A stretch of 64,000 nucleotides of DNA from Clostridia bacterium (GCA_017402845.1 JAFPLH010000079.1:1-64000), one strand, 5' to 3'. Shown: positions 40,619 through 50,371, counted from the stretch's first letter. Notes: generated by a model not told the origin, from the letters alone. Numbers and translations: made by a program.

Positions 40619-42772
40619 TTACTTCTCAGCAGAAAGCGGTACTTTTACATTTATACGCTTTTCGGCTGCAACCTTATCGAATTTTATAACATATACGTTC
40701 TCGTCGATCAACACTTCAAGAATAGTTCCTGCCCCCATTATTCTGTGACAAATACGGTCACCCGCTTTAAACGGCAGATTATTCTTGTCAAAATCAAGGT
40801 CACGCTCGCTTTGACTTATTATCGCATTAGCCTCGCCTATAAGGGCGCTGTCAAGCTCGGTCACATATTTAAGATAATTCCTTTCGACATTGAATATAAA
40901 CCTTGACGGATACCTAAACGCTCCGTCAACATTATACCCCTCTGCATCAGTCAGGAAAAGTCCTTTTTCTGCACGTGTAAAGGCAACATACGCCAAGCGC
41001 CTTTCTTCTTCCATTCCGCTTCTGTCTTTAGTTTTCTTTGACGGAAAAATGCCCTCGCTTAGTCCGGCAACAAAAACATAAGGAAATTCAAGTCCCTTTG
41101 CCGTATGTATCGTCATCATTTTTACCGAGTTTTTATTCTCCGCAAGATCAGCATTAGTATAAAGCGCAATACTCTGTAAATAATCCTCAGCGGTGAGATC
41201 TTCTCCGTATGAAAACTCAAAATCATTTATCGACTTTTTAAGCTCTGCTAAATTGTCAAGACGATCCTGCTGTCCCTCTGTTCTCAGATACTCCTCGTAT
41301 CCGCTGTCGTTCAAAAGCCTTGCAATAAAGTCTGTTAGAGATAATTCTTTGTACTCTGTGGAATACTTATCTATAAGCTCTACGAACTCTTTCGCTTTTG
41401 AGCTTTTAAAAGCGTCTGTTTGAGCAAGATCAGATAATGCACCGTAAAGCGTACAATTATTCTGTACGGCATAATTGTTTATCAACTGCATTTTAGCTTT
41501 GCCTATATTCCGTTTTGGAACATTCACAATTCGTTTAAAAGAAATATCGTCTTTATACACAACAAGGCGCATATACGATAAAACATCTTTAATTTCTTTT
41601 CGTGCATAGAACTGTACACCGCTGTAAAGCGTGTATACGATCTTATCTTTAATAAACTGTTCCTCTATCGGTCTTGTCAGGTAATGCGCACGATACAAAA
41701 TAGCAATATCGCTGTACTGTACACCTTTGCTTACAAGCTCCTTTATTTTGTCAGCGATCCATTTAGCTTCAAGCTCGCTCGTTTTTGCATGGTTATACTC
41801 AACGGGCAGATCCCTTCCCCTTACCGAGATAAGCTCTTTCGGTATTCTGTCGATATTATTCTTTATAAGAGAATTTGAAACATCAAGTATATCAGCAGTT
41901 GAGCGATAATTCTTATTGAGTACAATTGTTTTGACATTCGGAAACACCTTGTCATAATCGTTGATAAAGCGAATATTTGCACCTCGCCATGAATAGATAG
42001 TCTGATCGGGATCACCGACTACGAACAAATTTTTATGATATGCAGAGAGTATGTCTACCAAAGCATACTGTTGAGCATCAATATCCTGAAATTCGTCAAC
42101 CATAATATATTCAAGGCGTTTTTGCCATTTTAGTTTTATCTCGCTGTTATCATTAAGTATGAAAAGAGTCAGAATAATGAGATCGTCATAATCGAGTGCA
42201 AGAAGTCTTCTCTGATAATAAACAAAAGCCCAGAATATTTTATCTAATGTATCGCTTTCTGATCTATACTTATCAAAAGCCTTGTTAATATCGCTGCTTA
42301 CAAGGTACTCGTAATAATTGGGATATTTTTTACACTTGCAGTATCCGATATGCTCCTTTACCCTTGCCATAGGTGCGTCACGCAGGGTAAAACCGTTTTC
42401 CTCATAAATATCCCTTAATACTGCCTCTGTATCTTCGCTGTCAAGAATTACAAAGGATTTCGGATAATGTATATAATGTCCGTCCTCTTTAAGAAGTGAT
42501 ACGCAAAAGCCGTGAAAAGTGCAGACATAACCGCAGTCGTTATCTCCGATAAGACGGCGTATACGTCTTTTCATCTCGTTTGCGGCTTTATTTGTAAAGG
42601 TAACGCACATAATATTTGTAGGCATAACTCCTATTTCGTTTACCAAAAAAGCAAATCTATGCGCCAATGCTCTTGTTTTGCCCGAACCTGCACCGGCAAT
42701 AACACGCACAAATCCGTCTATCGTCTGAACTGCTTCAAGCTGTTCTTCGTTTAAGCTGCTGAATATATCCAC
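40619..42772 (-). CDS. UvrD/PcrA-type DNA helicase
   Basis: A 717-residue superfamily 1A helicase. Motifs in order: AGAGSGKTRALAHR (I), CTFHGF, VDEFQDID (II), GDPDQTIYSWRGA (III), NYRSTADILDVS (IV), TIHTAKGLEFPYVF (V), and EEERRLAYVAFTRA (VI). A C-terminal small beta domain (RICHRIMGAGTILEV) matches the PcrA tudor-like domain. It unwinds 3'-5' in repair and replication. Start is ATG. PcrA is the likely orthologue, although other UvrD paralogues of this size exist. Confidence 0.93.
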   Translation of the reverse strand: MDIFSSLNEEQLEAVQTIDGFVRVIAGAGSGKTRALAHRFAFLVNEIGVMPTNIMCVTFTNKAANEMKRRIRRLIGDNDCGYVCTFHGFCVSLLKEDGHYIHYPKSFVILDSEDTEAVLRDIYEENGFTLRDAPMARVKEHIGYCKCKKYPNYYEYLVSSDINKAFDKYRSESDTLDKIFWAFVYYQRRLLALDYDDLIILTLFILNDNSEIKLKWQKRLEYIMVDEFQDIDAQQYALVDILSAYHKNLFVVGDPDQTIYSWRGANIRFINDYDKVFPNVKTIVLNKNYRSTADILDVSNSLIKNNIDRIPKELISVRGRDLPVEYNHAKTSELEAKWIADKIKELVSKGVQYSDIAILYRAHYLTRPIEEQFIKDKIVYTLYSGVQFYARKEIKDVLSYMRLVVYKDDISFKRIVNVPKRNIGKAKMQLINNYAVQNNCTLYGALSDLAQTDAFKSSKAKEFVELIDKYSTEYKELSLTDFIARLLNDSGYEEYLRTEGQQDRLDNLAELKKSINDFEFSYGEDLTAEDYLQSIALYTNADLAENKNSVKMMTIHTAKGLEFPYVFVAGLSEGIFPSKKTKDRSGMEEERRLAYVAFTRAEKGLFLTDAEGYNVDGAFRYPSRFIFNVERNYLKYVTELDSALIGEANAIISQSERDLDFDKNNLPFKAGDRICHRIMGAGTILEVLIDENVYVIKFDKVAAEKRINVKVPLSAEK

Positions 42773-42850
42773 AATATGACCACCCTTATTTTTTTATAAG
42801 TATATCATACAATTTTACATGGGGCAATAAAAGAACATCTCATTTTTTTA

Positions 42851-43636
42851 TCATTTATACTCCACACCATAAAAGCGGCAGGCGTTTTCTTTTGTGTACT
42901 TCAAAACATCATCAAGAGTCATACCTCGAATTTCGGCTGTTCTCTGTGCGGTATACATGATAAGTGAGCTATCGTTTCTTTTCCCTCTGAAAGGCACCGG
43001 AGTAAGATAAGGAGCATCTGTTTCAAGCAAAAGCTTATTTATCGGCACTTCCTTTGCAACCTCAACAGGTACTCTTGCATTTTTATATGTAACAACACCG
43101 CCGAGAGAAATGCACATATCACCGTATCTGAAAATTTCTTTCAGCATTTCAACAGAACCGCTGTAACAGTGGAGCAATCCTGTCGGACAATACTTTTTTA
43201 TATAACCCAGAGTATCTGCGTGGGCTTCTCTGTCGTGAATAATGATAGGTTTATTAATGCTTGCGGCAAGCTGAAGCTGTTTTTCAAAAAGCAAATGCTG
43301 AGGTTCTTTGGGAATATCCCAATAATAATCAAGTCCGGTTTCACCTATTGCCACAACTTTTTTATGCTGTGCAAGCTGAGCGATCTGCTCTATATAATCA
43401 TCAATTATTGTAATATCAATTTCAGGCACTGTTTCGGGGTGTATTCCTGCCGCCGCATAAATATACTCATACTTTTCGGCATACTTTATTGATTCAAGCG
43501 AGCTTTTGTAATCAGTACCATTATTTACAGCGGCAAACACACCTTTATCGGGTAAAGAGTTCAGAACCGATTCACGGTCATCATCAAATTTGATATCGTT
43601 GTAATGTGCATGAGCATCAAAGATCATTTTTTCCAT
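42851..43636 (-). CDS. tatD: TatD family metal-dependent hydrolase
   Basis: A 261-residue TIM-barrel hydrolase with the metal ligands of the TatD family: DAHAHYND, HDREA, LHCYSG and LLETDAPYLTPV. Members act as metal-dependent DNases, often 3'-5', with a role in DNA quality control. ATG at 43636 with GAGGTG 5-6 bases upstream. It lies upstream of the helicase gene, but a 78-base gap without a clear promoter leaves the operon question open. Confidence 0.92.
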   Translation of the reverse strand: MEKMIFDAHAHYNDIKFDDDRESVLNSLPDKGVFAAVNNGTDYKSSLESIKYAEKYEYIYAAAGIHPETVPEIDITIIDDYIEQIAQLAQHKKVVAIGETGLDYYWDIPKEPQHLLFEKQLQLAASINKPIIIHDREAHADTLGYIKKYCPTGLLHCYSGSVEMLKEIFRYGDMCISLGGVVTYKNARVPVEVAKEVPINKLLLETDAPYLTPVPFRGKRNDSSLIMYTAQRTAEIRGMTLDDVLKYTKENACRFYGVEYK

Positions 43637-43807
43637 ATTTTCACCTCTTTACTATTGTTTTAAAAATGTTGTTTATCAACATTATTTTAATTATTCAATG
43701 AAAAATCTTCTAAATAAAAAATTAATAAAACGCTTGTTTTTTATTATTTATTGGTATATACTTATGTTAAGGCAATACTTGTAACTAACGAAAGGAGCTG
43801 TGTCCCC

Positions 43808-44275
43808 ATGGAAACTAAAACTGCCGAAGCAAGCAACATAAGTATGGTAAATTTCACCGCAGAGGAGCTTTCAATTGATTCACGCTTTCACATGACTAAA
43901 GAGTTTATCCAGCATGGCAGAATCAGCGTATTTTCTCATTGTTTTTCCGTTGCCGTAATGAGTATGCGTATTGCAGATTTTTTCGGTATCAAGGTAGATA
44001 ATAAATCTCTCATCAGGGGCGCATTACTTCACGATTATTTTTTATATGACTGGCATGACAATCCTGACGGCAGACATAATCTGCATGGATTCACACACCC
44101 GTATACAGCACTGAGAAATGCAAAAGAAGATTTTGACCTTTCGCAAATTGAGTGCGATATAATCAAGCATCATATGTTTCCGCTTGTACCAAATCCGCCG
44201 AAATGCCGTGAAGCATGGATCGTTTGCTTAGCAGACAAGGTATGCGCATTACACGAAACATTGTTCCAAAGATAA
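43808..44275 (+). CDS. HD domain-containing phosphohydrolase-like protein
   Basis: A 155-residue protein with an HD-type metal site: HGRISVFSHCFSVAV, RGALLHDYFLYDWHD (the HD dyad) and IIKHHMFPL. Such short HD proteins hydrolyse nucleotide or phosphate esters; the substrate is unknown. The ATG at 43808 has AAAGGAG 10 bases upstream. It is a single-gene plus-strand unit between minus-strand genes and ends in a strong terminator. Confidence 0.82.
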   Translation: METKTAEASNISMVNFTAEELSIDSRFHMTKEFIQHGRISVFSHCFSVAVMSMRIADFFGIKVDNKSLIRGALLHDYFLYDWHDNPDGRHNLHGFTHPYTALRNAKEDFDLSQIECDIIKHHMFPLVPNPPKCREAWIVCLADKVCALHETLFQR

Positions 44276-44295
44276 TATTATATTTGATAAGTTCA

Positions 44296-44330
44296 AGCCG
44301 GGTTCGCATTTAGCTGCCCGGCTGTTTTTT
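44296..44330 (+). terminator. rho-independent terminator
   Basis: Stem AGCCGGG/CCCGGCT (44296-44302 and 44317-44323) followed by TTTTTT, 20 bases after the HD-domain gene. Confidence 0.88.
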
Positions 44331-44342
44331 ATTTATTAATAA

Positions 44343-45944
44343 TTATTGCTTTTTAAAATTAGCCTCAATATACTCATCATAGCTTGAAGTAATATCTTTT
44401 ATTCCGTCCTCTTGTATAACTATAATTCTGTTTGCAACCGTCTGAATAAACTCGTGGTCATGAGAGGCAAAGAGTACAATACCTTTAAACGCACAAAGTC
44501 CGTTGTTTACAGCAGTTATAGATTCAAGGTCAAGATGGTTTGTAGGCTGATCAAGCACAAGAACATTTGATCCGAAAAGCATCATTCTTGAAAGCATACA
44601 TCTTACACGTTCGCCGCCCGACAGAACCTTTACCGGTTTAAACACATCTTCACCGGAGAAAAGCATTTTTCCCAAAAATCCTCTGAGATAAGTTTCAGTT
44701 TGATCGCTGCTGTGATTATACTGTGAAAGCCATTCGAGTATTGTTTTGTCGCAATTGTCAAAGAACTCGCCGTTATCCTTCGGAAAATACGACTGAGTAG
44801 TTGATACTCCCCACTTGAAAGTACCTTCATCAGGCTGAGTTTTCTCCATGAGTATATCGAACAAAGCAGTAACTGCATTTTCGTTTTCACTCAAAAATGC
44901 AACTTTGTTTCCTTTTTCAAGTCTGAATGAAACATTGTTAAGCACCTTTTCACCGTCAATGGTCTTTGAGATACCCTCAACCGACAAGATCTCTTTACCG
45001 GGTTCTCTGTCCATGCTAAAGCCAACCCACGGATAACGTCTTGACGAAGCAGGCATTTCTTCTACCGTGATCTTGTCGAGAAGCTTTTTTCTTGAAGTAG
45101 CCTGTTTTGATTTCGATTTGTTTGCTGAGAAACGTGCAATAAAGTTTTGAAGCTCTTTTATTTTGTCTTCAGCTTTTTTATTCTGCTGCTTTATCATCTG
45201 CTGAATAAGCTGCGACGACTCGTACCAGAACTCATAGTTTCCAACGTACATTTTAACCTTGTTATAATCTATATCTACAATATGAGTACATACTGTATTC
45301 AGGAAGTGTCTGTCATGCGATACAACTATAACAGTACCCTCATAATCAAGAAGAAAATCTTCAAGCCACGAAATAGCCTCAACGTCCAGATGGTTTGTAG
45401 GCTCGTCAAGAAGTATTATGTCGGGATTACCGAAAAGCGCCTGTGCAAGAAGAACTTTAACCTTTTCGTTACCTGTGAGTGTACTCATAGTATTGTACAA
45501 GATAGCTTCGTCCAAGCCTAAGCCCTGTATAAGCTTTGATGCGTCGCTTTCAGCCTCCCAGCCGTTCATCTCAGCAAATTCTGCTTCAAGCTCACAAACA
45601 CGAATACCCTCCTCGTCTGTCATATCGCCCTTTGCGTAAAGCTCATCTTTCTCTTTCATAATATCATACAGCTTACGGTTACCCATAATAACCGTATCAA
45701 GCACGCTGTATTCGTCATATGCAAAGTGATCCTGCTTCAACACAGACATTCTTGTATCCTTCTTGATAATAACCTCGCCCGTTGTGGACTCAAGCTCACC
45801 GCTTAATATCTTTAAAAATGTAGATTTTCCTGCACCATTAGCACCGATAACACCGTAACAATTGCCCTCGGTAAATTTTAAGTCAACATCTTTATAAAGC
45901 GGAACTCCGTTAAAACTCAAACTTAAATTTGATACTGTAATCAT
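44343..45944 (-). CDS. ABC-F family ATPase with one degenerate nucleotide site
   Basis: A 533-residue soluble tandem ABC protein with no membrane segment, typical of ABC-F ribosome-associated factors (YbiT-like). NBD1 has Walker A GANGAGKST and LDEPTNHLD, but its signature is LTGNE. A lysine-rich linker (about 265-290) separates the halves. NBD2 has an intact signature LSGGERVR, but its Walker A is ruined (LSENENAVTALF) and Walker B reads LVLDQPTNHLD, Gln for the catalytic Glu. ATG start with AAGGAG upstream. A role in translation is inferred from the family; antibiotic resistance is not indicated. Confidence 0.9.
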   Translation of the reverse strand: MITVSNLSLSFNGVPLYKDVDLKFTEGNCYGVIGANGAGKSTFLKILSGELESTTGEVIIKKDTRMSVLKQDHFAYDEYSVLDTVIMGNRKLYDIMKEKDELYAKGDMTDEEGIRVCELEAEFAEMNGWEAESDASKLIQGLGLDEAILYNTMSTLTGNEKVKVLLAQALFGNPDIILLDEPTNHLDVEAISWLEDFLLDYEGTVIVVSHDRHFLNTVCTHIVDIDYNKVKMYVGNYEFWYESSQLIQQMIKQQNKKAEDKIKELQNFIARFSANKSKSKQATSRKKLLDKITVEEMPASSRRYPWVGFSMDREPGKEILSVEGISKTIDGEKVLNNVSFRLEKGNKVAFLSENENAVTALFDILMEKTQPDEGTFKWGVSTTQSYFPKDNGEFFDNCDKTILEWLSQYNHSSDQTETYLRGFLGKMLFSGEDVFKPVKVLSGGERVRCMLSRMMLFGSNVLVLDQPTNHLDLESITAVNNGLCAFKGIVLFASHDHEFIQTVANRIIVIQEDGIKDITSSYDEYIEANFKKQ

Positions 45945-45970
45945 TTTTTTCTTCTCCTTTTATTTGCAGA

Positions 45971-45998
45971 ATAAAACGGCAGCCTTTCGGACTGCCGT
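45971..45998 (-). terminator. terminator of the DUF5684 gene
   Basis: Stem ACGGCAG/CTGCCGT (45976-45982 and 45992-45998) extended by CC/GG with a bulge, then TTTTAT on the minus strand. Confidence 0.75.
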
Positions 45999-46015
45999 CA
46001 CAGTTTTTTTGATAA

Positions 46016-46687
46016 TTAGAAATTATTGTAAGGATTCGAATTGTTGTAGGTAGGATTCTGTGCAGCGTTAGATACATCCTGACCATAGTTATTCTGACCT
46101 ATAAAATCATCTGTCTTCTGAGTGTAACCGCCCTGTGCCTGGAAGTTCTGAGCCTGATTAGCTGTGTTATCCTGACCATAAACATTATCAGGGTTATAGG
46201 GGTTGTTCTGAAGATTCTGATAATAATTGTCACTGTATCCCTGAGGAACCTGTCCGCCTGTAATAAAAGAACCGCCGCCGTAGTTTCCTACTATACCGTA
46301 TGCAGGGTTTCCAAGATATTGTGATGTCTTGTCAAAGCCTACAATCGGGAAAAATACGTAAGGTAAGAACAACATACCGAAACCAAAAGCAGTGCTTCTA
46401 CCATAAGCCTTAGCAAGTCTGAATACCATCATGATATAGAACACGATGTTTGCTACGGGAATAAGCATGATAAGAAAATACCAACCACTCTTGAAAACAA
46501 GTGAAGTCAAAGTGTAGCTATTATACAAAGGAACAATAGCCTTCCAACCTTGCTCACCGGCTTTCTGGAACATTTTCCAATACGAGATAATGAGTATAAC
46601 CGTCATAGCAAAAGAAAGAAAATTTGTGAAAGCATTACCCGAAGAACTCTGTGTTGTATACTGATAGTAGTAATCGGTATCGTACAT
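46016..46687 (-). CDS. DUF5684 membrane protein with Asn/Gln/Tyr-rich tail
   Basis: A 223-residue protein with about three membrane segments (residues 20-40, 60-80 and 85-115) and the family pattern WKMFQKAGEQGWKAIVPLYNSY, followed by a 100-residue low-complexity C-terminus rich in Asn, Gln, Tyr and Gly (NPYNPDNVYGQDNTANQAQN). Function unknown. The ATG at 46687 is chosen because GGGAGG lies 8 bases upstream. It stands alone between the sugar importer and the ABC-F gene. Confidence 0.8.
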   Translation of the reverse strand: MYDTDYYYQYTTQSSSGNAFTNFLSFAMTVILIISYWKMFQKAGEQGWKAIVPLYNSYTLTSLVFKSGWYFLIMLIPVANIVFYIMMVFRLAKAYGRSTAFGFGMLFLPYVFFPIVGFDKTSQYLGNPAYGIVGNYGGGSFITGGQVPQGYSDNYYQNLQNNPYNPDNVYGQDNTANQAQNFQAQGGYTQKTDDFIGQNNYGQDVSNAAQNPTYNNSNPYNNF

Positions 46688-46800
46688 ATTATATACCTCC
46701 CAAAAATAAAATTTATTATACAAATGTACACTTATATTTTACATCATTCATAATGAAAAGTCAAATAAAAACATAATAATAACATAAAATTCTACCTAAT

Positions 46801-46832
46801 CAACAAAAAGCAGCCTCAAAAGAGACTGCTTT
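46801..46832 (-). terminator. terminator of the sugar ABC importer genes
   Basis: Stem AAAGCAG/CTGCTTT (46807-46813 and 46826-46832), extended by CTC/GAG past a mismatch, then TTTTTGTTG on the minus strand. Confidence 0.8.
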
Positions 46833-46851
46833 AATATTTTTTTTAGAATAA

Positions 46852-47790
46852 TTAACCTTTTACAGCACCTGCAACAACACCCTCGATAATATACTTCTGA
46901 CAAACCAGATAGAATATGATGATCGGGATAATTGCCAATACAAGCATTGCCATCATAGCACCCATATCAACAGAGCCGTAACCGCCCTTAAGATACTGAA
47001 TAGCTATCGGAACTGTCTTATATTTTGTCTTATCAAGAACCAGTGAAGGCAAGAGGTAGTCATTCCATATCCACATTGCTTCAAGAATAGCAACTGATAT
47101 ACAAGTCGGCTTCAATATAGGCATAACAACCTGAAAATATGTTTGAACAGGGTTACAGCCGTCGATCATTGCCGCTTCTTCTATCTCAATGGGTATAGAC
47201 TTTGCAAATCCACAGAACATAAATACCGCCAATCCGGCGCCGAAGCCCAGATATACAACTATAATGCCTATCGGGTTGCCGAGGTGGAGTGTATCTGCTG
47301 TTTTAGCAAGTGTAAACATTACCATCTGGAAAGGTACGATCATTGAGAATACACACAAATAGTACATACAAGTTGAGAAAACGCTTTTTACTCTTGTGAT
47401 GTACCAACCGCACATTGAAGTACAGAGTATGATAACAAATACCGAACCGACAGTGATAATGATAGAGTTAACAAAAGCAGATGTAAAGCCTATTTTCTGC
47501 ATACCTGAGGTATAGTTGCTTAAAATCGGGTTTACAAGTGTCTTAGCATTCGGCAAAGAGAACGGACTCTTATTGATGTAAGCCTTTCTCTTGAATGAGT
47601 TGATGAATACCAAAACTATCGGTATTACATAGATAACAGAGATAAGCGAAAGAAGAATTGACCACAAGCCGGAATATGGTGACTGTCTGCTGCTCGTAGA
47701 TTTTTTACGCGCACTCTTTTTTACAAGAGCCTGTACCTCCGGTGGTAACTGGTCTCCCTTTTGGAGTGTAGTAGGTTTGTATACTGCCAT
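46852..47790 (-). CDS. carbohydrate ABC transporter permease (MalG/UgpE type)
   Basis: A 312-residue inner membrane protein with six predicted segments and the cytoplasmic EAA loop EIEEAAMIDGCNPVQTYFQVVMPI that docks the ATPase. The 40-residue basic N-terminal extension is longer than usual. It starts with ATG overlapping the MalF-type stop as TAATG, with AAGGAGG upstream. Together with its partner it would import a sugar or oligosaccharide delivered by the lipoprotein encoded at 50372-51775; the sugar is not predictable from sequence alone. Confidence 0.92.
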   Translation of the reverse strand: MAVYKPTTLQKGDQLPPEVQALVKKSARKKSTSSRQSPYSGLWSILLSLISVIYVIPIVLVFINSFKRKAYINKSPFSLPNAKTLVNPILSNYTSGMQKIGFTSAFVNSIIITVGSVFVIILCTSMCGWYITRVKSVFSTCMYYLCVFSMIVPFQMVMFTLAKTADTLHLGNPIGIIVVYLGFGAGLAVFMFCGFAKSIPIEIEEAAMIDGCNPVQTYFQVVMPILKPTCISVAILEAMWIWNDYLLPSLVLDKTKYKTVPIAIQYLKGGYGSVDMGAMMAMLVLAIIPIIIFYLVCQKYIIEGVVAGAVKG

Positions 47791-48641
47791 TACTGCTGTA
47801 CCTCCTTTCGATGTGTAAGGAAGAGCTGTGCAACTGCAAGAGCGCCGACAATAATAAAGAATACTACTGCCTTTGCCTGACCGATACCTTCATAGCCTGC
47901 ACGTCCGTAGAACGTATCGTAGATATTAAGTGCTAACAGCTGCGATTTATTCGACGGCGCACCGTTAGTAAGAGCCAAGTTCTGGTCGAACAGCTTAAAG
48001 GAGTTTGTAAGAGTAATAAATGTACAAATCGTGATAGACGGCATTACCATAGGCAATATTACCTTTCCGAGAACCTGAACATCTGTTGCGCCGTCTATTC
48101 TTGCAGCTTCAAGCAGCTCACTCGGAACATTCTGAATACCTGCAATGTAAATAATCATAACATAACCTATTTGCTGCCAGTTCATGAGTATGACCATACC
48201 CCAGAAGCCGTAGGTTGCGCTATAAGTAAGAGTAGCATCAAAGACTTTTGAAATTATGCCGTTTAAAATTAACTGCCAGATATAACCCAAAACGATACCG
48301 CCTATGAGGTTTGGCATGAAGAATACCGTTCTGAATATATTTGTACCTCTAATGCCCTTTGTTAAGAGCATCGCTATTGAGAAACCGAAAACATTTATTG
48401 TTATTACAGAAACCACAGCAAACAATGCTGTATACCATAATGCATGGATAAACTCACTATCGTACTTAAATACCTCTTGAAAGTTTTTAAAACCAACCCA
48501 CTGAGCGTCGTTTACCGTAGTAAATTTACAGAACGACAAATATATACCCATACCGAACGGTACTAAAAAGCCTATAATAAATGCTATCAATGTTGGCAAC
48601 GCAAAAAGCGGAAAATATATTCTTAATACCTTTTTGTTCAC
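47790..48641 (-). CDS. carbohydrate ABC transporter permease (MalF/UgpA type)
   Basis: A 283-residue permease with six membrane segments and the EAA loop ELLEAARIDGATDVQVLGKVILPM. It starts at GTG with AAGGGAAG upstream and is translationally coupled to the next permease. A 171-base leader separates it from the DUF815 gene and contains a conspicuous inverted repeat. No ATP-binding subunit is encoded nearby, so the importer probably uses a shared MsmX-type ATPase from elsewhere in the genome. Confidence 0.92.
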   Translation of the reverse strand: MNKKVLRIYFPLFALPTLIAFIIGFLVPFGMGIYLSFCKFTTVNDAQWVGFKNFQEVFKYDSEFIHALWYTALFAVVSVITINVFGFSIAMLLTKGIRGTNIFRTVFFMPNLIGGIVLGYIWQLILNGIISKVFDATLTYSATYGFWGMVILMNWQQIGYVMIIYIAGIQNVPSELLEAARIDGATDVQVLGKVILPMVMPSITICTFITLTNSFKLFDQNLALTNGAPSNKSQLLALNIYDTFYGRAGYEGIGQAKAVVFFIIVGALAVAQLFLTHRKEVQQ

Positions 48642-48669
48642 TCAAATCTTCCCTTCTTGTCAGCCTTTA

Positions 48670-48702
48670 GACAAGCTCGTACAGATCATATACGATCTTG
48701 TC
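48670..48702. repeat. inverted repeat in the permease leader
   Basis: Arms GACAAGCTCGTA (48670-48681) and TACGATCTTGTC (48691-48702) are 12 bases each with one mismatch, separated by 9 bases. No T-run follows on either side, so it is not a standard terminator; operator or leader RNA hairpin are both possible. Confidence 0.5.
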
Positions 48703-48812
48703 CTAAAAAAGAGCCTTAATTAATATCGGGCAATAAGCTTTTTGCCCTTATACTTTGTTTTTTCAAAAATCAACAGCCGCCGAAAAAGTAACTTTTCAAT
48801 ATAAAGCATAAA

Positions 48813-50111
48813 TCAGCATTTTCCGAGTAGATAGTCTATAAACTGCTGTGCAGTACGTCCTGAAAGACCTCCATGTTCAAGCTCCCACCTGTTCGCCTGA
48901 CGAATCAATTCGTTCTGTTCAATATTTAATCCCGCACGCTGCGCCAGTGTACAAACTATATTATTAAACTCCTTTTTATCAGGTGAGCCGAAATATATCG
49001 TAACGCCAAAACGTGAAACCAATGAAAGCTTTTCCTGCACTGTATCAGTTTTATGCACATCTCCTGTCCAGCCGTCACGATCAGAAAAATCTTCTTTTAT
49101 CAGATGACGTCTGTTAGAAGTAGCATAGATTAATACATTATCGGGTTTCTTTTCAAGTCCGCCTTCAATTACGGCTTTTAGATACTTATACTCCACCTCA
49201 AATTCTTCAAAAGAAAGATCGTCCATATAGATTATAAACTTATACTGACGCTTCTTGACCTGTGCGATAACGTCGTTCAGATCTTGAAGCTGATGTTTAT
49301 AAATCTCTATTATTCTGAGTCCGTCCTCGTAATAGCGGTTTAGTATAGCCTTTATACTCGTAGATTTACCGGTACCCGCATCTCCGAAAAGCAAGCAATT
49401 GTTTGCACGTTTACCCTTTAAAAATGCCTCAGTGTTATCAATGAGCTTTTGCTTTGCGCTATCGTATCCGACAAGATCATCAAGATGAACATGAGCAATA
49501 TTATTGATCGGTACAATTTTTGCAGAGCCGTCGTTTATAACTCTGAACGCTTTATGCAAGCCTATGCTTCCCACTCCGAAACGAGAATAAAATTGCGTCA
49601 TAGCTGAGGTAAAATCCTCTATTCCTTTAGCCTGTGCAAGATTTTTTCCAAGCTCGCATATACAGTCTCTTATTCTCTTGTTGTAGACCTTGCCTGCATT
49701 GTCACTTCTTTTGTAATGTGAAATATCGTTGATCAATTCGGCTGATATAAAACATTTATATACGGACAGATCGAATGAAAACAGCTCCATAAATATTTCA
49801 TAGTCATGTTTTGCGAATGACATTACGGTACCCTGCGGAGCAGCTCTTACTTCACAGGCGGTACTGAATACATTCTCGTCATTCACAAGCAAAAAAGCCA
49901 AATAGCTGTGCCACAGATTATCTTCAAAGCCGTACTTTCCCGCTATGTCTATCAGCTCATACACACAGTCGTACATTTTATTTATCAATGATCTGTCGGT
50001 ACACTCTCGTTCTTTATACTCACGAGAAAAATCATACAGACGAACCATCTCGCACAACAAATTCTCTTTTAATACATTTCTGTATATAACCAAACCATTG
50101 GTATCAACCAT
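48813..50111 (-). CDS. DUF815 AAA+ ATPase
   Basis: A 432-residue cytoplasmic P-loop ATPase of the DUF815 family. The N-terminal 200 residues are helix-rich with no motif I know; the ATPase part begins about residue 200 (LDDLVGYDSAKQKLIDNTEAF) with Walker A FGDAGTGKST, Walker B FIIYMDDLSF, and a sensor-like LIYATSNRRHLI. Function unestablished. ATG at 50111 with AGGG 8 bases upstream preferred to a GTG three codons earlier. It sits between the sugar-binding lipoprotein gene and its two permeases, an uncommon place for it. Confidence 0.85.
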   Translation of the reverse strand: MVDTNGLVIYRNVLKENLLCEMVRLYDFSREYKERECTDRSLINKMYDCVYELIDIAGKYGFEDNLWHSYLAFLLVNDENVFSTACEVRAAPQGTVMSFAKHDYEIFMELFSFDLSVYKCFISAELINDISHYKRSDNAGKVYNKRIRDCICELGKNLAQAKGIEDFTSAMTQFYSRFGVGSIGLHKAFRVINDGSAKIVPINNIAHVHLDDLVGYDSAKQKLIDNTEAFLKGKRANNCLLFGDAGTGKSTSIKAILNRYYEDGLRIIEIYKHQLQDLNDVIAQVKKRQYKFIIYMDDLSFEEFEVEYKYLKAVIEGGLEKKPDNVLIYATSNRRHLIKEDFSDRDGWTGDVHKTDTVQEKLSLVSRFGVTIYFGSPDKKEFNNIVCTLAQRAGLNIEQNELIRQANRWELEHGGLSGRTAQQFIDYLLGKC

Positions 50112-50304
50112 AATCCACACCCTGCTTTACAGTGAAAAACCACCTTTTCGGCAACTGTTTATCTCTGAAAATTATACATTTTAGAAACAGAAAAATATCC
50201 TTATCAAAATCATATCTTGTATTGTATTCTTACAGCGTATGATACTACTATACTTTCGTACAAAACTGAAAGCATTCGATACAAAACAAAATATGTTATT
50301 TAAC

Positions 50305-50340
50305 TGCAAAAGAGTGAACGGAGCAGTTCCGTCCACTCTC
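50305..50340 (-). terminator. hairpin after the sugar-binding lipoprotein gene
   Basis: An 11-bp stem of type GAGTGAACGGA/TCCGTCCACTC with one mismatch at about 50313-50339, then TTTTGCAGTT on the minus strand. It probably causes partial termination, making the binding protein more abundant than the downstream products. Confidence 0.65.
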
Positions 50341-50371
50341 TGCAAAATAATTTTAAGTATTTACTTTTAAA

